Shown here: positions 1-10,064 of the stretch, piece after piece
How positions within the stretch are numbered: the first letter of the stretch is position 1
Layout: each line of letters opens with the position of its first letter
Assembly: GCA_023078685.1 (NCBI GenBank)
Contig: JALGAS010000001.1
Span: 3,658,001-3,722,000 of the forward strand
DNA: 64,000 nt
Source: Neopestalotiopsis rosae
Lineage: Eukaryota; Ascomycota; Sordariomycetes; Amphisphaeriales; Sporocadaceae
Direction: 5' to 3'
Made by a program: the position numbers and the translations under genes
Notes under the pieces: generated by a model
The model's input: the letters and a program-made list of their open reading frames with translations, nothing else
The model's database searches: none
Told to the model about the DNA's origin: nothing

Positions 1-770
1 CCTTGGCATCAATCAAGCCAGTGACACATCTGTACATAAATTTGACACCCTCGACTTGATGTGGTCTCAACACCTTGGCGAGCCGGGGATCAATGACGAC
101 GGGCACTTTGGGGTGATCACCCTGCACCTTCTTCTTGATGCCCAGGATCTCGGCCAAGCTCTTGTGAAATAGTGGCTCCTCTAATTTTGGCTTTGCGGCT
201 TCTTCTTGCTCCAGTTCTTCTTGCGGCTTCTTAGGTTCGTCTACTGTGGGATCGTAGAGCACGATGGCAAAGTCTCCGGCAGGGTCGTGCAGTGGTTTTG
301 CCACGAATACTGCGCCCTGTCGGAGGCCTAGTGTAGGTGGTGGTCGATTCGGGTTGTAGTTGGCAGTTGCCTTATTGACAAAGGGTACCGAGAAGGCTTT
401 TCTAAAGACCTTGTCCTTATCCTTGGCCTGAAACACTGGGAATCTGTTGACATCGCGATTGGCAAGGGCCAATCGGTCTTCATTGGTATAGGGCTTGTCC
501 GCGCCGTCGGCTTCTCCATCAGCACCGCCATAATCAACCTTTCGCTTCTTTCGAGCGGGCCGATCGCTCGCAGGAGTTCTTGTTGCAGAGCCTGGGCATT
601 TGAAAGGTTTGTGTAGACGCTCAATCGAGTCTGTCGGGCGGTATCGTGGACCAGGAGCAGGCGCTTTCTTCGCCAGCGGCGTCGAGACGGTTGGAGTCGC
701 CCTGTGCTTCAAGGTCAGTTTTGAACTAGGCGCTATAAGTGTAATACTATGCGATGATGAAGACGTACAT
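1..770 (-). CDS. RAD54: RAD54 homologous-recombination translocase, N-terminal part (cut by window edge)
   Basis: Rad54 is a SNF2/SWI2-family ATPase that works with Rad51 in the nucleus during recombinational repair. About 234 N-terminal residues are present: a basic, proline-rich head with the NLS-like stretch PARKKRKV, a linker ending in an acidic Q/E segment, then the conserved entry to the helicase core (DPRLAKVLRPHQVEGVKFMY). The ATPase motifs lie beyond position 1. The coding frame is open from 1 to 702. Upstream of it is an intron at 703-768 with GTACGT donor, CTGAC branch site and CAG acceptor. Splicing joins AT at 769-770 to G at 702, which creates ATG GCG ACT; an in-frame TAA lies immediately upstream of that AT. 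The start codon is therefore inferred to be split by an intron. Family assignment is strong; the start is an inference. Confidence 0.9.
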
Positions 771-1866
771 TTACTGTCCCGGTGTTGATGGCACAATCTT
801 TTTTTCCGAGTCCAGTTCCAGGCAAAGAGAAAAGAGTGTTATTAAGAGGAATTTGACTAACGCCGAATCAATTTGCCACCATGTCGCAAAAGAAACAAGA
901 AGATGATGGCGAATGTGGCAGTTTGTTGACTATGCGGAAAGCGCGACGCGACTGCTAGTGGGTGCCCGCAACAGGCAGCGACACGGGCTCACATGACCTA
1001 GAGTGCGCGCGGAAAGTGCTTTGAAGCTGGGGGGTCTTGCCACAGAGTCACGCTAGGATTAAAGTGCTCGATGCAGGTACCCATTACTAATTCAACGATT
1101 ATCACATGCGAACGCAAATTATCTAACAATTCGATGATTGTAATAGTACAACTGTGAAGTTGTTACGAATAGGCTGCTGTTGGAATACTTCTTAAAAACA
1201 AAATAATAATATTGATCTAGTATTCTGCGCCCATCGAGTGCATCATTCGCATTACCTACGGCGTTGGGCTCTTTGGCAAAATCCTCAGTTGCTCTTCCAA
1301 TAAGAATGACTGCATGACCAGGATTACCTATTCTGGAGAATTGCCTATATGAGCAGGAAGAACATGGAGGTTTGTAGAGACATCTAGCAATGACGTTACA
1401 TGAAATCCTCTTTCGATGTCAGTATTGCTGAGGACAATCGCTACGGTATATGAGTAGGTACAGATGAATAGCTTTACCTTTAAGGGCTTGCGAACGGGAC
1501 GGCTCGGCTGATTGCCCCTCACCAAGACAGCGGGGCAGATCTCCAAAGGGTTTTGCTTGATTGAGGGCATTACCTACCCTCTTCCTTCCCAATGCATGTC
1601 TCAGTCTATATCCAATCACATTTTGCCCATTTCTTGCTGGCACTAGAATGTATACGTATATTCATTGTGTCATCCACTAAAAAGCCTTGAAGATCTATAG
1701 TACATACTGTTCTCAGGTCTTTTATATACTCAATTCCGCATCATTTCCACCAAGTCCAGGTGGCACCAGTACATCCAACACCACACTGAGCCGAGGCTAA
1801 CTGGCGACTTGACTGTCGCTTCACTCCGGCCCCAATACAGGCACTCTTCCACCCTCGGACGCAAAT
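771..1866. other. Intergenic region between RAD54 and the mitochondrial carrier
   Basis: This holds the RAD54 promoter and the promoter of the carrier at 1867. It is AT-rich between about 1080 and 1740. Short open frames on the minus strand at 1328-1643 overlap each other and resemble no family. At 881-958 there is a 25-codon plus-strand ORF with a near-perfect GCCACC-ATG context, directly upstream of the divergent RAD54 start. I cannot tell whether it is translated. Confidence 0.6.
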
Positions 1867-2775
1867 ATGTCGGCAGACTTTTGGGCAGGGTACATCAGTG
1901 GTGCAATCGGAATCCTCGTCGGTAATCCACTAGACATTCTCAAAGTGCGACTCCAAGCAAAGGACGCAATCGGCGCTCAGAATGCTTCTTCGTACCTCCG
2001 TCAATTCGAGGGTACATCCTCTCTGATAGCGGGTACGGCAGCTCCTGTGCTTGGCTATGGTGCGCTGAACGCCTTGCTGTTCGTGTCTTATAACCGGAGC
2101 GAGTCTGCCATCAACAATGCGCTCCATACCCAGTCGAATCTTTGGACAACCTGGGTCGCTGGCGCAATCGGCGGTTTGGCGACTTGGGTGGTCAGTACAC
2201 CGACGGAGTTGATCAAATGTCGAGCACAACTTTCATCACCGCCAGCATCGAGCTGGAGCATTGCCAAGTCTGTCCTCAGAAACGAGGGGATACGAGGGAT
2301 GTATCTTGGTGGCGTCGTGACGGCCCTGCGCGACAGCATCGGCTATGGCTTTTACTTTTGGTCGTACGAGTTGAGTACGCAGATGATGATGTCCTCAAAG
2401 AAGCGCGAGACATCATTCAGCGAGGATGCCGCCAAAGTCCTCTTCTGTGGCGGTTTGGCTGGAGTAGTGACCTGGGCCAGTATATTCCCACTTGATGTGA
2501 TCAAGACGAGAGTTCAAGCACAAGTTTTGACTTCGGAAACGAGACCATTGGTGGACACCCGCTCGGATCCGGCAAAGAGGCTCGGTGCAGTGGCTGTGGC
2601 AAAGGAAGCGTACAGGGAAGGGGGCAGTCGAGTGTTCTTCCGAGGGTTGACCATTTGCAGCGTGCGCGCTTTCTTCGTCAACGCAATACAATGGGCGGTA
2701 TACGAGTGGGTGATGTATGAGCTCGGCGAGGGTAAATCCAGGGTTGTTGATCCAGATGCCCAAAAGATGTTGTAG
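1867..2775 (+). CDS. Mitochondrial carrier family (SLC25) protein
   Basis: Single-exon gene for 302 residues, the usual length for the mitochondrial carrier family, which exchanges metabolites across the inner mitochondrial membrane. The three-fold repeat is clear from the signatures P-x-[D/E]-x-x-[K/R]: PLDILK near residues 21-26, PTELIK near 112-117 and PLDVIK near 208-213, each followed by a second amphipathic helix. The family has six transmembrane helices. The N-terminus (MSADFWAGYISGAIGI) and the middle repeat with Glu instead of Asp resemble the SLC25 branch around carnitine, ornithine and SLC25A45/47-like carriers, but I cannot name the substrate. The ATG is the first one after an in-frame non-coding leader. 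The gene converges on the esterase at 3014 with only 238 bp between stop codons. Confidence 0.88.
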   Translation: MSADFWAGYISGAIGILVGNPLDILKVRLQAKDAIGAQNASSYLRQFEGTSSLIAGTAAPVLGYGALNALLFVSYNRSESAINNALHTQSNLWTTWVAGAIGGLATWVVSTPTELIKCRAQLSSPPASSWSIAKSVLRNEGIRGMYLGGVVTALRDSIGYGFYFWSYELSTQMMMSSKKRETSFSEDAAKVLFCGGLAGVVTWASIFPLDVIKTRVQAQVLTSETRPLVDTRSDPAKRLGAVAVAKEAYREGGSRVFFRGLTICSVRAFFVNAIQWAVYEWVMYELGEGKSRVVDPDAQKML

Positions 2776-3013
2776 ATACGACTCGTAGATCTTACAAGCG
2801 GTCATGAAACATTTGACTGCTAAATCGGTGATCCTCATGATGGACCATACCGATGTTGATATGTATTCGAGTTAAAAGTTGTCACAAGTTGGAAATGCCC
2901 AGTCAAGTGCCGCCCAGCGTGAGTCGTGAGTCTCCATTGTGATGCAGTATTTGCATTGGAGACAGTTATGTGGTGTGCGAAATCCGAGAAGGATAACGTC
3001 AGTCGGAGGAGTT

Positions 3014-3955
3014 TCAAGCAGGGACAGCCTTAAGTCCTTGTGCTTTTAGGAAAACGATGATGTCGTCGATTCCTTGAGGAGCGTTGAGCTTGTGACCACC
3101 TTCGGGGTATTCTCTAGATACGCCCTGCATTCCAAAAGACCCCAAAGCCTCAGCTAATTGTCTGCCGTAATCGACAAAGACGAGAGGGTCGTCCACGCAG
3201 TGCCCCAGGAAGACTGGAGTGTTCTTGTAGATCTCGTTGCTGGGTTCACCCTCTAGGCACAGTACCTCTCTGGTCTCCTCCAAAGTGCCGCCCGGGAATG
3301 GAAGGCGGCAGCTGAAGCCCATGACCCCGGCCAGCCGCTGCCGCCTCCTGATTTGGACGTCAAAGTGCTCCGTTTTGATGCGTTTCGGCTTCGGGGGTTC
3401 CAGGTTGTCCGGGGCGGGCATGTTCAGCAGCACGTGGATCGCCGTTGACCCGCCTTGGCTGAACCCCGCCAGGACCACCCGGTTCAGACCTCCGACCGTC
3501 AACGCCTCCTTGTGCACGAGCTTGGTGATGCTTCGTACGCTGTCGCGCAGCCCGGGAGCCTGCATCTCCTCCCCGTCGGAGAAGTCGAGCACGTTCCAGA
3601 CATCGAACCACTGCGACCAGTCCTGGTCATCACGCTCACAATAGAGCAATTCAGCCTGCGGAAAGACCCAGCGCACCGAGGGAAAGACCTCGCTGAGGGT
3701 GCGCCGAGAGGTATCTCTGAGTAGGAACAGATTTTCAGCCGTCTCCTGTGCTGTGCTACCACGGCCGTGCAGCCAGATGATGGTGTGAGTATGTTCAGTC
3801 TCCGGTGGCACTACCGAGCGGCCGAGCTCCATGCTGCTGCGGTGCGGGCACTGTTGGGAGAGCAGAGCCGGGGGGAAAAAAGCAAGGAAGGAGTAGTTCA
3901 CGCCATGCGTAGAACAGTTTCTGTTTCGAGAGATGCCGTGGTGGTTTGCCTTCAC
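3014..3955 (-). CDS. Phospholipase/carboxylesterase (acyl-protein thioesterase-like alpha/beta hydrolase)
   Basis: Alpha/beta hydrolase of the phospholipase/carboxylesterase group, whose members hydrolyse acyl-thioesters on proteins or short acyl esters. Visible elements, numbered from the 313-residue frame, are the oxyanion strand TIIWLHGRGST (59-68), the nucleophile elbow GFSQGG with Ser166, the acid loop VDDPLV with Asp256, and catalytic His288 in EGGHKL. All three triad positions are present, so it should be active. The first ATG (3955) gives a 41-residue head without a clear role. A second ATG at 3832 starts MELGRSVVPP and gives 272 residues, closer to the family, so I prefer it as the real start. 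An insertion rich in Lys and Arg (about 185-205) separates the elbow from the acid loop. No signal peptide is evident in the short form. Confidence 0.85.
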   Translation of the reverse strand: MKANHHGISRNRNCSTHGVNYSFLAFFPPALLSQQCPHRSSMELGRSVVPPETEHTHTIIWLHGRGSTAQETAENLFLLRDTSRRTLSEVFPSVRWVFPQAELLYCERDDQDWSQWFDVWNVLDFSDGEEMQAPGLRDSVRSITKLVHKEALTVGGLNRVVLAGFSQGGSTAIHVLLNMPAPDNLEPPKPKRIKTEHFDVQIRRRQRLAGVMGFSCRLPFPGGTLEETREVLCLEGEPSNEIYKNTPVFLGHCVDDPLVFVDYGRQLAEALGSFGMQGVSREYPEGGHKLNAPQGIDDIIVFLKAQGLKAVPA

Positions 3956-5258
3956 CTCATCCGAGCATTGCTTTGCTGTCTGGGCCGGCCTGTTGAGAGC
4001 TGATCCCCGTTTCCACTGCCCGTTGTCTGGCCAGAGGTGGGTACCACAAAGTCCACAACCACTGGGCAGATGAGGCTAATGTAGCGGCGCCCAAAGCAAA
4101 AAAAAGGTGCCGGCACCTTGTCAGCGTATCAAAATTCAGCGTAGGATCGCCACCAGTAGCACTGCTAAAGATGCGGCGTAATAGTGGAGGGCGTGTGTGT
4201 GTCAAGTGTGTGCGTGTGTCGTGGACTTTGTTCAAGCCAACAGAACCAGAGCACAAGCAAAAAGTGACGTGATGCTATGCTGGCGATAGTTTACAATCAC
4301 CCGCTACAATTCTTTTTTTAGTCTTCTTTTTTGACTTGCCGCTGCTCACGGGATCCCGTGCGACACTGACGAAACAAGGCAGAAATGGTGAGTTATGATG
4401 TCCGTGACAGCAAAGTTTAGACGGTGCCGCCAGCGTAGCAGTGGAGAGCTTATCCTTGTCCATGGACGGGTCTAGCACCCAGCCGAACCCGTGTGGGTGC
4501 GGAGCTGCTGGCTGTTGGAAGCTGTAGGACAGAACGCCCAGAGAACTGCCAAAACTGCTCCACCAACAAAATTATCCGTACAGAATCTTTGATGATAGGG
4601 CACAATACTTTTCATCGACCGCCTCGGGCGCAGTGGCAGAGTGGTCTAATGCGTGAGACTAGGGTCATGTCTTCATGTTGAAGCTTCAATATCATTCCGT
4701 AGTGCTACCATGGTCCGGTCCGGATCCTGTCTGCGTCGGTACAGCTATACAGCGATATCTCGAAATTATTTTGTCTTTTTTGCATGGTTCTAGGAATGAC
4801 CAGCAGAGTTCTGGCAGTTGGTCTCTCAGGTGCCGCTTGGAATGAACCTAGCTCGCCCAGCTACTATGTGATAGATAACATGAAGTGTGTGGCTGTGGTC
4901 CGTGCACTGGTATTGTCCATTCTCTGTACTCCAATTTGCTATCTCTACGGGAATTGCTTTCTCTTTTTCCCCCCATTTTTTAGGGAGCCTTTCTAGGTCC
5001 TGAATGAATATGACCAAGCACTACCGAAATCATTCGATCTCAAGAGGGGCAATAGGTTGCTTTCACGGGATCTCAGCAGCGCGACGACTCTTGCCTACTG
5101 AGAACAAAGCTTGTAAGCGGAACGGGCGAAATAGCGGTTTCCCTGTGGTTTCAACAAGCATCGAACTCGATTCCTTGTACGGGAAACTGCATGTTAAACC
5201 AGCAGATCTTGAAATTATGGATATATTAACTACCTAAGGTTATGCTATAATCGGTAGC
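3956..5258. other. Gene-free stretch with a tRNA-like relic
   Basis: No open frame here resembles a protein family. The only recognisable item is the tRNA-like segment at about 4627-4695, annotated separately, followed at 4770-4782 by T-runs that could end a Pol III transcript. The rest is promoter and terminator sequence of flanking genes. It contains GT-rich microsatellite-like sequence around 4190-4220. Confidence 0.55.
4627..4695 (+). pseudogene. tRNA-Ser-like 5' half (probable tRNA relic)
   Basis: Positions 4627-4660 read like the first half of a fungal serine or leucine tRNA: an acceptor-like GGCGCAG, U8, then a D arm with stem GCA/TGC around GAGTGGTCTAA, which includes a good A-box, and the start of an anticodon stem. 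The 3' half does not match: no variable arm or acceptor strand pairs with GGCGCAG, and the only B-box-like string (AGCTTCAATAT, 4682-4692) is poor. I read it as a truncated tRNA or the head of a tRNA-derived short element, not a working tRNA. Confidence 0.3.
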
Positions 5259-8200
5259 TCAAGGCTTCTCTTTGAGAAGATTGACGAGCCAGGTGAGCGC
5301 TGCAACACAATTAGCGTCCCAGCTCATGTGCTGGAGGTTGTACCGGGCGTTAGACGCCTTCGGTTTGCGCGCAGAGTCATCGGCAGTGTCATCCCGTAAG
5401 AGGGCCATCTTGAAGCGGCGGTCAAAGTATTCCTGGACGCGGAGGAATTTGTCCAATGACAACTTCTTGAATGCTTCGCGCATGTTCTCGTTTTTCTGAA
5501 GTTCATTGTCATCTTTATCGAGCAGCCAGCCACTGAACATTATCAGACCAGCGAGACCCGAGGCAGCGGCGGTCGCAACAGAGCTGCCAGACTCGTATGA
5601 TATGATCTTCCCTTCGTTGGAGGTAAATGGCACATTGATGCCTGGAAGTAGGAAGTGTACCTTGTCGGCGTTGACCCAAGTGAGCGCCTCGCCCGTCTCA
5701 GTCGCACCACCGATCTTGATGCAGCCATCGAAGTCACCCGGGAAGCAGTTGTCCGAGGTACTCCTGCCCTGATCGCTAGTTGAGCAGAACATGAGAATAC
5801 CCTTACTTTTGGCGGCTTCAACTGCCGTCTTCAGGTCTTGCATATCATCATTGCCAATGATAGGAGTCTCGATTGTCCAACTCATTGATATGATGTCAAC
5901 GCCACTTTCAGTCGCCCATAGGATTGCCTTGTTGCGTCCAGTCAGCATGGTCAACGAACGCGCTTGTCCAACCTCGTTCGAGAATTGGACGGTCACAGAA
6001 GCCAAGGAGGGCGATCTACTTACATCTGCAGCAGATCTAGCGGTAATCTGCCTGTGGGAGCTTCCCGGTGGCTGTCGTTCGTCGAGCCTAGCGACGTACA
6101 GCTTCACCTTGGGACATATTTTGGAGATCAAGGTCGCCATGCAGGTGCCGTGGTTTCCCGAAGGCACATAGTAGGGACTCATAAGTTCTGTTGAATTGGC
6201 GTATGGGCAGAAGGATTTGCCAATGGCAATCGTGTTCTCTAGGCTGGACAGCGACCCGTCTACGCCGTCATCAATGATGGCTATTTTGACGGCTTGGATG
6301 TCATCGTAAGCTTCGGCTTTACGAAGCAAGGATGCGAAGCTCGACATGCATTCAATCCATGGATTTTCTCTGTTCGTCGTCAGCTATAGTGCCAGTCTTG
6401 TTCACGACAAATAGGACAATACTGACGATTGTAGGGATGCTTCGCTATTCTTGAATTCGGAGGCGTAGCTGATTTGCTTGTTGTCGAGAATATGATTTAC
6501 TTCGACCTCGCCAGCGGTCCCTATCATGATGGTTTCTTTAAATTCCTTGATGTACTCATCTCGGCGAGCTCTATCCTCAAGACCCTAAACGGCTGTTAGT
6601 TTACTAGGGCAGAAAGTAGAGCAATCATAATCATGACGTTATGGAATGATGTCTCATCAAAAGGACCAATACTGACCTCTCGGATGAATAAGTTCACTTT
6701 CTTAAGCTGCAAATAGTCAGTACTCCTAGTTTTTGACTTCATGAAAAGCTTGAAGCTTGGTACTGGCAACTTACGTGAGGGAACTTCTTGCGGTTGGTCA
6801 AGCCTTGAGGCGACGCCCATCCCATCAAGACAGAATTGTTTCCTGTCGAGTATAAAGATATTTCCCTAACCACAGATGCATTCTCGCTGCTAGGAGTACT
6901 TGTAGCTCTCCAAATCACGTCAGTACTGAGGTCAAGCCTCTTCCAATCCCAAATTTCAACACCAAGATTGCGAAGTGCTTTCTCGATACTTGTATCGGAG
7001 TGGGACGGGTCTGCATCATCTATGACCATGACCTTGACAACCTTCTCGACACCATTCCCCCGGAGCCAGTCGAATACAATCTCGAGGTGATTGAGCCCTC
7101 GCATTTGTGGTCGATCCCTTCTATGAGACGCAGATGACTGGTAAGCAACGTTCAAGCAGCCAGTCAGAGTAGCCCACCATGACCCTATTGACTTACCTTC
7201 TTATTTGCCGAATCGTATCGGATTCAATGGTTAACTTGGGCAGTGCTACGTATTTGAGAATGCTCTCAAATTGTAGATGTTTTGACAGCCCTTCTAGATA
7301 GTCTTTTGAGATGGATGCATGCGGTAGCCCACCCAAATCGAACTCTATGTGTCGTTCTGTACGCCTGGTAAGAAAATGTATCTCTGCCCATCTGTTGGTA
7401 TTGGGGCTATAGTACCGTGACCGGGGTTATACAAGGCTTTCATGATCTTGTCTCGTGGAAAATTCTTTTTTCTTACGCAGTAAGATCGAATGTACGAGGC
7501 GATGGGGTCCCGGGCGATGATATCTCGCTCGGATTTCTCGCGATCCGTTTTCGAATTCGCTTTTCGCAATATGGGCTCGTTCTTTTCTAAAAGGCGGTAT
7601 ACTCGTTCCTGGTAAGGCGTGCGCTTATCTTTATTGGGCTCGGAGAGTACAGAGTCGTACTTTTCGATAAGGAGATTGACCACCTTTTCACACTGCTTGG
7701 TGGACTCCTGGATGGGAGGTATCAAGAAAGACTTTGTGCGTTGGGGCGGGCGATGGGCGACACCCGTCCCGTTGGCGACTGGCGTCGCCCATCCGTGTTT
7801 CTTAGTGTCTCGAAGGTCGACAGGACTCAAGCCGTAACTATCGCCATCACAGCTTTGGTTGCTATGGCTTTGTCTATCATCATCGTATTCTTCGTCATCG
7901 CTATCGTCTTCAGCCCCGGATTCTGACCCGTCTTCGTCGTCATCCCCACCATCCTCATCAAGATCAAGAGACATGCAGCTATGGAGTGGCGTGTTTTCAT
8001 TGTTGGCTTGGCCTTGAGTGAATATTTGATTGAACTGGGCACATTTGTCGATCATGAGCTCTATTGAGGGCAGCCGATACCTGATGGCAACATGTAGGGA
8101 ATTCCCGTACTGACAAGTCTCAAGGAGTACGGCGCCCAAGTTGACGAGATCCGTGTTGCGAAGAACGGCATCCACAAAAGCGTCATTGTGGTTGATGATG

Positions 8201-8583
8201 GCCAGATGAAGGGGGGTGTACTGGTTATCATCCTTGATCTCAAGCAGGCCGTGATGCCGCTTGAGCGTCCAATCGAGGAAATGCTTGATCTGATGATCTT
8301 CCCATAACGTGTCGTCAGGCCAGTCGTCCTTGCTGGCCAACACATGCAGGATCTGGTTCCCGCTTTTGCTGTTCAATTTCTCCTTGTATCGAATCCCCCA
8401 TTCTTGAGCCTCTGAAGAATTGCTGAAATCAATCTTGGCAGCAGCCGTCAATATTTTCTTTGCGCTCGAACGCTTTGTTTTTCTGGGCGTTGCGCTGGAG
8501 CTGGACTTGCTTCCTGCGCGGCTGTCCTTCGCTGCCTTAGCCTCCTTCTCAACCAGTACCGATGATCTCGTCGGCGGCGCCAT
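5259..8583 (-). CDS. Ankyrin-repeat protein with C-terminal subtilisin-like (S8) protease domain
   Basis: Seven-exon model (8583-7416, 7356-7197, 7120-6775, 6706-6677, 6584-6427, 6369-6024, 5927-5259) giving 958 residues. In order: a Ser/Lys-rich head, ankyrin-like repeats about 76-203, an acidic Asp/Glu tract 207-236, an uncharacterised middle region, then a peptidase S8 domain. Catalytic residues are Asp654 (AIIDDGVD), His694 (GNHGTCMA) and Ser852 (SGSSVATA). The residue at the usual oxyanion Asn position looks like Asp (STSDQG, about 788). No signal peptide is visible, so the protease is predicted to be intracellular. The intron 5928-6023 (96 nt, GTAAGT, GCTGAC) is inferred because its removal restores the contiguous S8 core (RSAAD/AILWATESGVD). 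The first intron (7357-7415) is the least certain. Fungal intracellular S8 domains often act in STAND-type proteins or activate cell-death effectors; here the role is inferred from context. The gene is divergent from 9043, 459 bp away. Confidence 0.82.
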
Positions 8584-9042
8584 GATGATGATTGCACTTC
8601 ACTTGGGAGCTTGCGCGTGAGTTCGACGTTGGTTGGAATGAGCTTGGACAAGTACAAATTGCTCATAAAAAACCGCAATGATATTTGTCAGAGCCTCGTC
8701 CGTGTTACGGGGGCCGTCACTTGCATCAAGTGGTGCGCTTCGTAGCGTGACCCTCGTTTTTCCACGCTTCACCTCACCGTGTCTATAGTATGTGGGTAGT
8801 ATTACGTCCGTGTCCGTGGACCACCACTCAATTATCGAAGTGGCTCGACAGGGGTGCGATGCGGAAGATCTTGGACATGGTGACCAATTGGGACTGCCCT
8901 GCAGCCGCTTACTGGCAAAAAATAGCAGAGTATTTTTAGATACACGAGTAGGTTTGATAGGTGACTTCGTACTATCAAACGTTGGTCAGCCCGAGATTTT
9001 GATTGAATAACAGCTTTACTAATATGCGCAAGGCGACTGTCA
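8584..9042. promoter_or_regulatory. Shared divergent promoter region, S8 protease / unknown gene
   Basis: The 459 bp between two divergent start codons must contain both promoters. No obvious TATA box or repeated operator was identified. The short spacing allows co-regulation of the protease and the unknown protein, which is inference. Confidence 0.4.
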
Positions 9043-10064
9043 ATGAGTGTTGATCTATTTAGCAGCATTATTTCTTACAGGCCATCAATCAAAGGCGGAT
9101 ACATTAGTACCAAAATCAATAGCCTCAGCTCGTCCTTAAATTTCAGCATGGATCCAGTGGATATTCTTTTGTTCGAAGAAGGAGACGCGAACTCGGGTTT
9201 CCGAACCAAAAACGTAGAGGGCGATAGAGTTCGAAGCGTTTTGATTGACCGGGGAGATGTGCTGGCCGTGCGGGCGAGCCTGGCCAGTGTCACCCACGGG
9301 GACTATACGCCTGATGGCGATGCTGCGACATTGCTGGTCTTTGAGTTCAGCTTCCTTAGCATGAAGCAGTCGCGGCGATTTAAGACGGCCAAGATCATCC
9401 TCACCTTTGAGGACGCGAGCGGTAACCTCCGGAACCGGCCTGAGGTGGTGACTGTCGTTCCAGCCGGCAAGTTCTTTATCAACAAGACCACTGACGAGCG
9501 CGATGTCAAGCACTCTGCCAACGCCAGCCTCGACGGTTCGGCCGCCGGCGCCGGCGGCAGCCTCGGCTACACCTGGGAAATGTCACAGACTCAGAAGACC
9601 GATCACGCCACGACATTGGTGGGCACGAAACGTCTGTTCACAGACTGGGGAAAGGTAATGTGTCTCGTCGGAGCAACAGACTTGACAAAGCTGACTTATA
9701 TGATGGTGAACAGGACGATGGGGTCATATGGTCCCTTGAGGAGGATGGGGTCAAGAAATCAGGCATTCCCAGCTTCCTCCGAGCTGCCGTGCTACTTCGG
9801 CGGCGGGACGACGTGCCATTCCGCTTCACCATCCAGGTTGAGATGGGCGTGGATTTTGAAGGCAAGTTCCGGCGATTGCTAGGTCTCGAGAAGCCAGAGG
9901 CAGTTGACCCGGTCGAACTGGACAAGGACACGAACCTCGACGACCTGGGCATCGTGAGCCTCGATCCGGCCGCCGATGGCGTAGATTTGCGCAACATGGC
10001 ACGGATGGATGTTGGTCGACATGCTCATGTTGTGTTAGCCAGTTTACTGACGGTCCAGGGCTGA
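9043..10064 (+). CDS. Conserved-looking fungal protein of unknown function beside the S8 protease
   Basis: Two exons, 9043-9654 and 9714-10064, joined across a 59-nt intron (GTAATG donor, GCTGAC branch, CAG acceptor), give 320 residues. I do not recognise a domain. The sequence looks mostly beta-stranded with amphipathic strands, has a Gly/Ala-rich linker near 165-180, no signal peptide and no clear transmembrane helix. The final 40-50 residues are acidic then weakly conserved in character, as in a tail. Codon use is GC3-rich as expected for a real gene, and the second exon keeps the frame to the stop. It is divergent from the ankyrin-S8 protease gene and followed by the giant STAND-like gene. 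In fungi, gasdermin-like pore formers are often paired with a neighbouring protease gene, so a protease substrate is one hypothesis; the sequence itself does not prove it. Confidence 0.7.

Noticed and set aside
1328..1643. Overlapping minus-strand ORFs in the RAD54-carrier gap
   Set aside because: Two frames overlap each other, composition is non-coding and no family is recognised.
5928..6023. Continuous open frame through the S8 domain suggesting a 32-residue insertion
   Set aside because: The segment has a GTAAGT donor, a GCTGAC branch site and a 3n length, and its removal restores the normal S8 core.
7345..7357. Apparent stop codon ending the ankyrin protein (…GVQNDT) before the protease exons
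   Set aside because: A 59-nt intron (7357-7415) removes this stop and all downstream exons are in phase to the S8 domain, so I treat it as one gene.
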